Assembly: GCA_036794395.1 (NCBI GenBank)
Contig: DAIRGS010000066.1
Location: 1-26,029, forward strand
Length of the DNA stretch: 26,029 nucleotides
DNA from: DASXMX01 sp036794395
Lineage (GTDB): Bacteria; Planctomycetota; Phycisphaerae; Tepidisphaerales; Tepidisphaeraceae
Reading direction: 5' to 3'
A model generated the notes under the pieces. The model had not been told where the DNA came from. It ran no database searches and saw nothing but the letters and a program-made list of their open reading frames with translations. Made by a program: the position numbers and the translations under genes. This document shows, piece after piece, positions 16,270 through 23,309 of this stretch; the first letter of the stretch is position 1, and each line of letters starts with the position of its first letter.

Positions 16270-17277
16270 TCACACGATCATTTCCTTTTCCCCGCCGCGA
16301 CCGGCGATGATGATTTCGCCGGCGTCTTCGAGGCGGCGGACGACGTCCACGATCTTTTGCTGAGCGGATTCCACATCGCTCACGCGCACCGGGCCCATGT
16401 ACTGCATATCTTCCTGAATCAGCTGCGAGGCCCGCTCGGACATGTTCTTGAGGATCTTGTCCTTGAGTTCCTGGCTGGCGGTCTTCAGGGCGAGCGACAG
16501 TTCCTCGTTCTCGACTTCCTTAAGCACCGATTGAATGCCCTTGTCGTTGACCAGCAGAATGTCCTCGAAGACGAACATGAGCCGTCTGATCTGCTCGACC
16601 AGATCCGGATCTTCGGCCTCGAGGCCTTCCATGATCCCCTTCTCGGTGGATCGATCCGCGAGGTTCAAAATCTCCGCGACCGTATCCACGCCGCCGGCTT
16701 TCTCGAAGGTCTGGCTGACGATATCGCTGAGCCGGTGTTCCAGGCCGCGTTCAACTTCCTTGATCACGTCCGGGCTGGTCTGCTCCATGTTGGCGATGCG
16801 CTTGACCACCTCAATCTGCTTTTGCCCCGGCAGACCGACCAGAATTTCCGATGCCTTTTGCGATGGCAGATGCGCCAAAATCAATGCGATCGTCTGCGGG
16901 TGCTCATCCTGAATAAACGTCAACAGGTTTTCGCTTTCGGCCTTCTGCAAAAATGAGAACGGCGTCGTCTGCACCTGCTGGGTCACCTGCTTGATAATGC
17001 GGGAGGCCTCGTCGTTGTTGAGGCTTTTTCGAAGCAGTGACTTGGCGTATTCCAGTCCGCCCTCGGCCAGGTAAGAATTCGCGAGGGCAAGGTTGTAAAA
17101 CTCGCTGAAAACCTCGGCGCGCGTACTGACCGGCACCTCGCGCATGGATGCGATCTCGCGGCTGACTTCTTCAACCGCCTCGGCCGGTAGACGCTTGAGA
17201 ATCTCCGCGGCCTCGTCCTGCTCCAATGAGAGCAAGAGCACCGCGGCCTTGCGAACGCCATTGAGATCTTCCGCCAT
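16270..17277 (-). CDS. fliG: Flagellar motor switch protein FliG
   Basis: A 335-residue C-ring protein that attaches to FliF and interacts with the stator to generate torque and switching. MAEDLNGVRKAAVLLLSLEQ is a standard FliG start, so I used the ATG at 17275-17277 and not the longer frame. The middle-domain signature EHPQTIALILAHLP lies near 128-141, and the charged C-terminal torque helix region VLKEVENEELSLALKTAS is near 275-292. GPVRVSDVESAQQKIVDVVR closes the protein as in other FliG sequences. The length matches the family. Repeat elements flank it on both sides, separating it from fliF and fliH. Confidence 0.95.
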   Translation of the reverse strand: MAEDLNGVRKAAVLLLSLEQDEAAEILKRLPAEAVEEVSREIASMREVPVSTRAEVFSEFYNLALANSYLAEGGLEYAKSLLRKSLNNDEASRIIKQVTQQVQTTPFSFLQKAESENLLTFIQDEHPQTIALILAHLPSQKASEILVGLPGQKQIEVVKRIANMEQTSPDVIKEVERGLEHRLSDIVSQTFEKAGGVDTVAEILNLADRSTEKGIMEGLEAEDPDLVEQIRRLMFVFEDILLVNDKGIQSVLKEVENEELSLALKTASQELKDKILKNMSERASQLIQEDMQYMGPVRVSDVESAQQKIVDVVRRLEDAGEIIIAGRGGEKEMIV

Positions 17278-17360
17278 AGTGATCCACCGCCCAACTCGAC
17301 TTCGCCAAGTCCAACTGACTTCAACTGCTCTGTGAAATCCTTGATCGGACAAGGCACTGA

Positions 17361-17443
17361 CTGTCATCCTGGAGCGAAGCGAAGGATCCGGTGCGGGTGA
17401 ACCTCTCGAATAGCAGATCCTTCGCTTCGCTCCAGGATGACAG
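17361..17443. repeat. Perfect 28-base inverted repeat between fliF and fliG
   Basis: Bases 17361-17388 (beginning ctgtcatcctggagcgaagc) are the exact reverse complement of 17416-17443, around a 27-base loop. The motif tcctggagcgaagcgaagga is a dispersed repeat type that I recall from many bacterial genomes. A transcript would form a long hairpin 83 bases before the fliG start. Confidence 0.92.
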
Positions 17444-17469
17444 GGTTAGGGATTTCAACAAAGCAACAA

Positions 17470-19134
17470 TCAAGTTCGATTCATCCAGCGCTTCACCAAT
17501 GATGCCGCCGCATCCGGGTTATCGCGAACCAGTGTGCTCACCTGCTCCACCATCTGCTGCGCTTTGATGGTTTCCTCGTTCAGCTCCATACCATCGAGCA
17601 TCGCGCCGCCGCTGGTGGCTTCACCCACGGTCGATTCGCCTGACAGGATCGTTGACGCGGCAGGATTTGTTTGCGCCGCTGCACCCGCCGGCGCCGAAAC
17701 GGCCAGCGGCACGCTCTTGCGCACCATCATCGTCGCCATGAAAAGGCTCATCACGGCCAGCGTGCCCAACGCAATTTCCTTGGCATGCCCGCCGACAAGC
17801 AACGAAACGCTTGCCATGCCGGTCCCGGCATTAACTGGGAGAACATCGCTGTCCGTGGAAATGTCGGGATAGGTGCCGATCGAAACTTTATCCAGTGACG
17901 GAAGAATCAGCAGCGTGGCCACCGCCTTTTTCATGTCGGCCAACTTCATTTCAATCATCGGCCCAAGCTCTTTTTCCGTCGGCTCCTTGGCCCCGGGATT
18001 CCGGGTCTTGTAGTCGTGAACGAAATAGCTGTAGGGAACCTGTACCGTCGCGCTGATGGGGGTGGCCAACCCGGCCGGCGTTTTGCTGGTGGTGTGTGTC
18101 TCAGGCACTTTGACCACGAACTTTTCCTCATTGCGGGAATGCGTCTGGCTTGGCCCCGCCTGACTCGCGGCCGGCGCGGCCGGTGGCAGGCCCATATTCG
18201 GAACGGCCCCGGCATCACCCCCGGCCTGCGCCGCACCGCCGGTGGTTTCATCCGTATCTTCGCTCGTGCTGATCGCCTTCTGAATAGTGCCCTTGGGATC
18301 GAACTCAGTCTTGTCCTGCGTGATGCTCGTCACGTTCAGGCTCACCGTCACCTGAACCGCCAGCCCGCGGATAAAGCCGTAAGCGGTTCGGACTTTCTGT
18401 TCTTCGTGGGCTTCATTGCGCTCGCGATACTCAAGCTGATCGGCGCTGGACCCCAGTTCATCATGCTCAGCGTCATGAACCCGTTGAACGACGCCGTTGA
18501 TCACGACGGTCACGTGGTTGTAGCTCAGCCCCGCTTGCGAGCCGACCAGCAACGCGGCGGCCGCGTCTACAAACTTCTGCTTTTCACCAACCCCATCTTC
18601 CAGCATGATCGAAACACTTGCCGACGGCGCGACATTCCCCTCAATCCGGCGGATGCTGTTCGGATCGATCATTACCGCCGCCTTCACCACGCCTTTCATC
18701 CCGCCAATGACCTGCGACAGAAATGTCTGCTTATGATTGTTAAAGATCTTGTTGCCTTTATCCTCCGAATCGAACGGGTTCATCTGGGCAAGCATTTCCT
18801 TGAAGCCATCGTCGATCGTGTGCGGCAGAGCGCGCGCGAAAGTCAGCGCGCTGAGCGCTTCAATCCGCTTTTCCGAATGCACCATGATTCGATCGCCGGT
18901 GACCGTGGCGGAAATGCTCTTGCCGTCGAGCACATCTTTCATGTGCCCAATCTCATTGGCCGATAGAGGCTGGTTGACCAGCGGAACCATCTCGGCTTCG
19001 CCGGCGTATTTGCCCCACCACACCACCGTGATCAGCATGATCGCGACCAGGGCGGCGGTCAGCATCTTCTGGGTCGCATTCAGCCCGTTAAGCTGCTGCT
19101 GAATCCGATCCAACTGCGCTTTAATAAAATCCAT
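17470..19134 (-). CDS. fliF: Flagellar MS-ring protein FliF
   Basis: A 554-residue inner-membrane protein that forms the MS ring, the base on which the rod, C ring and export gate assemble. There are two membrane segments, about 26-44 (LVAIMLITVVWWGKYAG) and about 482-502 (LGTLAVMSLFMATMMVR). Between them are the ring-building motifs, with MKGVVKAAVMIDPNS and SASVSIMLEDGV typical of the YscJ/FliF domain. The extreme C-terminus (DNPDAAASLVKRWMN) is the FliG-binding tail. I chose the ATG at 19132-19134 because AAGGAGGG lies eight bases before it; the frame stays open upstream but that part is not FliF-like. A linker at about 290-350 is rich in Ala, Gly and Pro. Confidence 0.95.
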   Translation of the reverse strand: MDFIKAQLDRIQQQLNGLNATQKMLTAALVAIMLITVVWWGKYAGEAEMVPLVNQPLSANEIGHMKDVLDGKSISATVTGDRIMVHSEKRIEALSALTFARALPHTIDDGFKEMLAQMNPFDSEDKGNKIFNNHKQTFLSQVIGGMKGVVKAAVMIDPNSIRRIEGNVAPSASVSIMLEDGVGEKQKFVDAAAALLVGSQAGLSYNHVTVVINGVVQRVHDAEHDELGSSADQLEYRERNEAHEEQKVRTAYGFIRGLAVQVTVSLNVTSITQDKTEFDPKGTIQKAISTSEDTDETTGGAAQAGGDAGAVPNMGLPPAAPAASQAGPSQTHSRNEEKFVVKVPETHTTSKTPAGLATPISATVQVPYSYFVHDYKTRNPGAKEPTEKELGPMIEMKLADMKKAVATLLILPSLDKVSIGTYPDISTDSDVLPVNAGTGMASVSLLVGGHAKEIALGTLAVMSLFMATMMVRKSVPLAVSAPAGAAAQTNPAASTILSGESTVGEATSGGAMLDGMELNEETIKAQQMVEQVSTLVRDNPDAAASLVKRWMNRT

Positions 19135-19283
19135 GACGCGGCCCTCCTTGGCCAAACTGTCAAGGCCCGGAATTTGAAGCGCCCGGGTCTCTCCCGTGCG
19201 AAGGGTTCCACCCTTGCAACCACGTGCGGCAAAACAGCCACACACAGACTTTCAAGATCAGCGGCATTAGTTGTGCCGCACAA

Positions 19284-19595
19284 TCACACCGCGATGTTCT
19301 TGATCTCGTCGTAGGCTTCCATCAGCTTCGATCGAATCGCCAGAAGCGTCTGAAAAGCCAGGTCAGATTTTTCTACTGCCGTCATCACCCCGGTCACGTC
19401 GTCAGTCTTGCCCGTCGTCAGGCCCGCGACGGCGTTGCTTGCATCCTGCTGAAGCCGCGACACCTCATCAATGCTGCTCTTAAGCACATCCGCAAAACCT
19501 GATGTCCCCGATGCCGGCGAAGCGCCGTCGGTCTTTGGCGTAATGCCGCCACCGGCTGCTTTTGAGACAAGATTGTTAGTTAGACCGTTGATCAT
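19284..19595 (-). CDS. fliE: Flagellar hook-basal body protein FliE
   Basis: A 103-residue rod adapter protein that joins the MS ring to the proximal rod and is the first substrate of export. The family pattern is clear: SGFADVLKSSIDEVSRLQQD, then DVTGVMTAVEKSDLAFQTLLAIRSKLMEAYDEI at the C-terminus, where FliE proteins are most conserved. I start at the ATG at 19593-19595; a TTG directly before it is also possible. The Shine-Dalgarno match is weak (CGGGAT). The 149-base gap to fliF contains no recognised gene or repeat. Confidence 0.93.
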   Translation of the reverse strand: MINGLTNNLVSKAAGGGITPKTDGASPASGTSGFADVLKSSIDEVSRLQQDASNAVAGLTTGKTDDVTGVMTAVEKSDLAFQTLLAIRSKLMEAYDEIKNIAV

Positions 19596-19677
19596 CAAAA
19601 TCCCGACATCGCCGATTCAGGCCGCCCGCAAACCGGCCTCATCACTCAACTACGCCAAACTCGCGCACAAGTTCCTG

Positions 19678-20070
19678 TTATGCCAGCAATCTCAATGATG
19701 CGTTGATCATCGCCTTGGACACTTCCATCATCGTTACATTTGCCTCGTATGCACGCTGAGCTTCGATTGAGTTCACAAATTCTATCGTGGGATCTACGTT
19801 TGGATACATCACGTACTCATGTTTATCTTCATCCCATTTCGGAATGAATGGCGACATGTCCTGCTTCACTTCCTTAACGTGGACGCCCGGCTTCGAATTG
19901 TCTCCCGACTGCCCCGCCGCGATCACCGCATAGCGCCGCCGGTACGGATTGGCCTTCCCCTGCGCGTCGTACGTCACCAGACCGGCATTGGAGATGTTCT
20001 GCGCCATTAAATCCAGGCGCGTACGCTGCGCGGTAAGCCCGCTCGCTCCAATATCCAGTGCATCAAACAT
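19678..20070 (-). CDS. flgC: Flagellar basal-body rod protein FlgC
   Basis: A 130-residue proximal rod protein. The N-terminal rod motif is ALDIGASGLTAQRTRLDLMA followed by QNISNAG, and the C-terminal helix YEANVTMMEVSKAMINASLR is the standard FlgC ending. VDPTIEFVNSIEAQRAYEAN, just before it, is also characteristic. The length is at the short end for FlgC. GGAG lies about nine bases before the ATG, and the gene starts 14 bases after the flgB stop, so the pair is co-translated. Confidence 0.95.
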   Translation of the reverse strand: MFDALDIGASGLTAQRTRLDLMAQNISNAGLVTYDAQGKANPYRRRYAVIAAGQSGDNSKPGVHVKEVKQDMSPFIPKWDEDKHEYVMYPNVDPTIEFVNSIEAQRAYEANVTMMEVSKAMINASLRLLA

Positions 20071-20084
20071 GTCTCATACTCCGA

Positions 20085-20483
20085 TTATGGCTGACCCTTA
20101 AGCGCCATCTGTATCTGCTGAAACTGATGCCGCAGCAGCTCGATCGCCAGGTTATGCATCATGGCGTTCTTCGCCTGATCGCTCATCAGTTCTTCCATCG
20201 ACCGCGTCTGCCCGTCATGGAACAAAATTCCATTGTGCCGATTTTCAATCTCCGAAGTCACATCGGAAAAACTCACCGATCCCGGCGATGAACCATCAGC
20301 TTGTCGTTCCCGATCCGCCAGCATCTTCTGGAACTTCGGAAGCGACATGTCCCGCTGTTGATAGCCCGGCGTGCTGACATTGACCACGTCTTCCGCGATC
20401 AAACGATGGCGCGCGGTCGTGAACTGAAGCGTTTGCTCCAGCAACGGCGTACTGCCCTGGTTGAGTAGACGGTCAATAAACAT
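20085..20483 (-). CDS. flgB: Flagellar basal-body rod protein FlgB
   Basis: A 132-residue proximal rod protein. MFIDRLLNQGSTPLLEQTLQ and IAEDVVNVSTPGYQQRDM reproduce the FlgB opening (mF.rL...tp.L.q.l.f...R...la.NiaN..TPGYk), with Val in place of the usual Ala/Gly-Asn spacing. The C-terminal helix MMHNLAIELLRHQFQQIQMA is also typical. I start at the ATG at 20481-20483; a GTG 11 codons upstream extends the frame with residues unlike the family. It is the first structural gene after the regulatory pair, with a gap of 111 bases where an internal promoter would be expected. Confidence 0.92.
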   Translation of the reverse strand: MFIDRLLNQGSTPLLEQTLQFTTARHRLIAEDVVNVSTPGYQQRDMSLPKFQKMLADRERQADGSSPGSVSFSDVTSEIENRHNGILFHDGQTRSMEELMSDQAKNAMMHNLAIELLRHQFQQIQMALKGQP

Positions 20484-20594
20484 CGGCCACGCATCCCATT
20501 TCAAACCGCATGCCACATCCGGCGCTGCAGACTTTCGTTACATTCGCGCCGATTGACCGCGCAACTTTCGCCGTCACCGGCAAAAACTGCGCTA

Positions 20595-21962
20595 CTATGC
20601 GCTCTCGGCTAACTGGCCTTCGTCTTTCCAGCGCTTCAGCTTCATGCCCAGTGTTCTGACACCAATGCCCAGCGCACCGGCTGTCTTCTGGCGGTGTCCT
20701 TTAAACTGCTGAAGTGTCGAAAGAATGACTTGCCGCTCGATGTCCGCCAGCGGTTTGCCGGCCAGATCTTCAATCACGGATCCGCGCGTATCGCCAATCT
20801 GTAGCCACGGCTCCAATGTCTCGGCCCGAATGACCCCCTCTTCCTGCTCCAGCACGCAGGCCCGCTCGATGATATTCTGAAGCTCGCGCACATTGCCCGG
20901 CCACGGATATCGCTGAAGCAGCCGCAGGGCCTCGGGCTCGATGTGCCTGAAGGTCGAATTCTCCCGCCGGGCAATCTGATGCAGGAAATGCCTGCACAAC
21001 TCGGCCACGTCTCCCGATCGCTGGCGCAACGGCGGCAATTCAATCGGCACCACATTCAAACGATAGAACAAATCCTGCCGGAATTTTCCTTCGGCCACCG
21101 CCAGTTCCAGATGCCGGTTCGTCGTCGCAATCACGCGAACATCCACCTGCTGGCTTACGCTGCTCCCGACACGCTCAAACGTACTTTCCTGCAACACGCG
21201 CAACAGCTTTGCCTGAAGCGATGGAGCGATCTCGCTAATTTCGTCGAGCAGCAATGACCCGCCATCGGCCAGTTCAAAGCGTCCGCGGCGCAATCGATCC
21301 GCTCCGGTGAATGCCCCCTTTTCATGACCGAACAATTCCGATTCCAGCAGATTCTCACTCAGCGCCGCGCAATTCACGGCCAACATCGGCCGCTCGGCTC
21401 TCGAAGACGCCTGGTGAATCGCGCGGGCCACGACCTCTTTACCTGTCCCGCTCTCACCACGAATCAGCACGGTGACGCTGTTCCGCCCGACCAGTTCAAT
21501 TTTCCTGCGAACGTCGTTCATCACGTCCGAAGCCCCCACCATCGGGCGCGGCGTGGTCACCTCGGTCATGCTGCGCAGCGCCTGGTTCTCGCGAATGAGC
21601 CGGCTGTGCTCGAGGGTGCGCTCGATCAGCATCTTGATCTCATCCCCATCGAACGGCTTTTGAATGTAGTCGTATGCCCCCAGCTTCATTGCTTCGACGG
21701 CGGTGTTCACTGTCGCAAACGCCGTCATCAAAACAACCGGCATCTCAGACCGTAGGCGCTTGGCCTCGGCCAGCAGTTCCATTCCCGTCATCCGCGGCAT
21801 CTTCAAATCAGTGATGAGCAGATCAAACCGCGAGCCCTGTAACCGAGCCACCGCCGCCGCGCCGTCTCCGCACGCGACCACCTCGTGGCCCTCCCGCGCC
21901 AGAATTCCGGCCAGCGAATCCCGCATCATTTCCTGATCGTCGGCTATGAGTATTCTTGCCAT
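20595..21962 (-). CDS. NtrC-family sigma54-dependent response regulator (FlrC/FlgR-like)
   Basis: A 455-residue three-domain activator. The receiver (1-120) has Asp8/Asp9, phospho-acceptor Asp52 in LLITDLKMP and Lys102. The AAA+ domain (about 143-370) has Walker A GESGTGKE at 169-176, the sigma54-contacting loop GAFTGA at 216-221 and Walker B SLLLDE near 236-241. The C-terminal Fis-type helix-turn-helix (about 406-447) ends with GHRQKTAGALGIGVRTLGMK. The ATG at 21960-21962 (MARILIADDQ) follows GGAG; upstream in-frame codons are not receiver-like. It sits 16 bases after the kinase gene, its likely partner, and directly before flgB, so it most likely switches on sigma54 flagellar promoters in a class hierarchy. 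Confidence 0.93.
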   Translation of the reverse strand: MARILIADDQEMMRDSLAGILAREGHEVVACGDGAAAVARLQGSRFDLLITDLKMPRMTGMELLAEAKRLRSEMPVVLMTAFATVNTAVEAMKLGAYDYIQKPFDGDEIKMLIERTLEHSRLIRENQALRSMTEVTTPRPMVGASDVMNDVRRKIELVGRNSVTVLIRGESGTGKEVVARAIHQASSRAERPMLAVNCAALSENLLESELFGHEKGAFTGADRLRRGRFELADGGSLLLDEISEIAPSLQAKLLRVLQESTFERVGSSVSQQVDVRVIATTNRHLELAVAEGKFRQDLFYRLNVVPIELPPLRQRSGDVAELCRHFLHQIARRENSTFRHIEPEALRLLQRYPWPGNVRELQNIIERACVLEQEEGVIRAETLEPWLQIGDTRGSVIEDLAGKPLADIERQVILSTLQQFKGHRQKTAGALGIGVRTLGMKLKRWKDEGQLAESA

Positions 21963-21978
21963 TTGCACTTCTCCAGCA

Positions 21979-22869
21979 CTACACGCGAATTTCGAACTCC
22001 GCGCCGCCGCCTTCAACGTTGCGGGCGACGATCGTTCCGTCATGCGCTTCCACGATTCGATGCACAATCGCCAGGCCAAGGCCCGTGCCCTTGTCCTTGG
22101 TCGTAAAAAACGGATTGAAGATGCGATCGAGAATCTGCGCCGGAATGCCCGGCCCCGTATCCCGCACCGCTATCCGAAACTGCCTGGCATCCGCCGCGCC
22201 CGCGGTTGCCTCAAACTGCACCGAAACGCAGCCGCCGCCTTCACATGCCTCGGCGGCATTCAGCAGAAGATTTAATATCGCCTGTCCCATCAGCAGCGGA
22301 TCCACGTTCACCAGCGTCGATCCTCCACCGATCACCCGGCAACTGACCGCGTTGTCTTCCATCGCCTTGGAGGCAAACTCGACCGCCTGATCCACAACCT
22401 CCGCCAAATCGGTCGGCTTTGGATTGACGGCGATCTCCCGCGTAAAGTGCAGCACCTGGCTTACCAGCGATTCGAGATGCTTCACGCCGCCGGAAATCTT
22501 CCGCACAATCAGAAGAGATTGCTCCTGTCCCACCAGGTCCTTGGCAAGCATCGACGCATAAAGCTGTATTCCGCCCAATGGATTTCGAATCTCATGGGCC
22601 AAGCCCGCCGCCATTTCGCCTAATGCAGCCAGGCGGTTGCGCCGTTCGAGCTGCCGATCTTTTTCGCCCAACTCGCGCCGCAGGGATTCCACTGTCTGAT
22701 TCAACTGGTCATGCGATCGCTGCAATCGCTCAGTCACTTCGCTATACGCCAGAATGATCCGCCCCAGCTCCTCCACGCGCTTGGCCATCTCCGCCGGCGA
22801 CAGCGCGGGCCGGCCCATAACCGGCACCGGTCGCGCTTGTTCCTGAGGTTGATCGGCCTGAGCGATCAT
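21979..22869 (-). CDS. Cytosolic sensor histidine kinase (FlrB/FlgS-like)
   Basis: A 296-residue kinase with no membrane segment. It has a short N-terminal tail, a helical coiled coil of about 25-80, then the HisKA domain with phospho-acceptor His92 in GLAHEIRNPLGG. The ATPase domain has N box Asn204 (ILNLLLNAAEAC), G1 DTGPG at 237-241, F box FNPFFTTK and G2 GTGLGL at 261-266. A soluble kinase in a flagellar cluster beside an NtrC-type regulator corresponds to FlrB of Vibrio or FlgS of Campylobacter, which sense assembly state and not external ligands. No PAS domain is visible. Its start overlaps the FlgN-like stop (ATGA). Confidence 0.92.
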   Translation of the reverse strand: MIAQADQPQEQARPVPVMGRPALSPAEMAKRVEELGRIILAYSEVTERLQRSHDQLNQTVESLRRELGEKDRQLERRNRLAALGEMAAGLAHEIRNPLGGIQLYASMLAKDLVGQEQSLLIVRKISGGVKHLESLVSQVLHFTREIAVNPKPTDLAEVVDQAVEFASKAMEDNAVSCRVIGGGSTLVNVDPLLMGQAILNLLLNAAEACEGGGCVSVQFEATAGAADARQFRIAVRDTGPGIPAQILDRIFNPFFTTKDKGTGLGLAIVHRIVEAHDGTIVARNVEGGGAEFEIRV

Positions 22870-23309
22870 CGTTGCAAATCCATTCGCGGCGGCCGGTGTC
22901 CATAAGCCGCGGCCCCATACATTCGATGCACCTGACGCGCCGAAGAAGTCTGCCGGATCTCTTTCCCAAGGTTCAATCGCCGTTGCTGTAAGACCAGCGC
23001 ATCATCGCGATCCGCCGAGGTGATCTGCTCGAGCAATGATCTGGATTCGGCAAGCAACGCTTCGGCCTTCAGCCGCATCGTTTCATCCAGCCCGGCCACA
23101 AATTCCCCCCACTGCTTTTTCACCGGCCCCACCACGCGCTCACAGGCCGACATCTGCTCGACAACCTGCTGGCGGCTCTTGAGCACCTCCAGCAACTGCT
23201 CGACGCGCCCGTTGCTGATGTGCTCGTGCTGCATCTGCGCCAGCTTTGCCAGCTTTTGGCAGCATTCCACTTGTTCAGTCAATGCTTCGAGAGTCGCCTG
23301 GGCGCTCAT
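22866..23309 (-). CDS. flgN: FlgN-family flagellar export chaperone
   Basis: A 147-residue helical protein matching FlgN in size and layout: long helices EALTEQVECCQKLAKLAQMQ and RVEQLLEVLKSRQQVVEQM, then a less ordered C-terminus (RQVHRMYGAAAYG). FlgN binds the hook-filament junction proteins FlgK and FlgL before export. Assignment rests on pattern and position, as FlgN sequences diverge widely. Its ATG overlaps the TPR gene's stop, its TGA overlaps the kinase's ATG, and a strong GGAGG lies 6 bases before its start. No flgK or flgL is in the window. Confidence 0.72.
   Translation of the reverse strand: MSAQATLEALTEQVECCQKLAKLAQMQHEHISNGRVEQLLEVLKSRQQVVEQMSACERVVGPVKKQWGEFVAGLDETMRLKAEALLAESRSLLEQITSADRDDALVLQQRRLNLGKEIRQTSSARQVHRMYGAAAYGHRPPRMDLQR

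Noticed and set aside
20500..20515. TGGCATG-CGGT-TTGA on the minus strand before flgB, resembling a sigma54 -24/-12 promoter
   Set aside because: The -12 dinucleotide is GA instead of GC, and the predicted transcript start would be about 6 bases before the flgB ATG, leaving no ribosome binding site.
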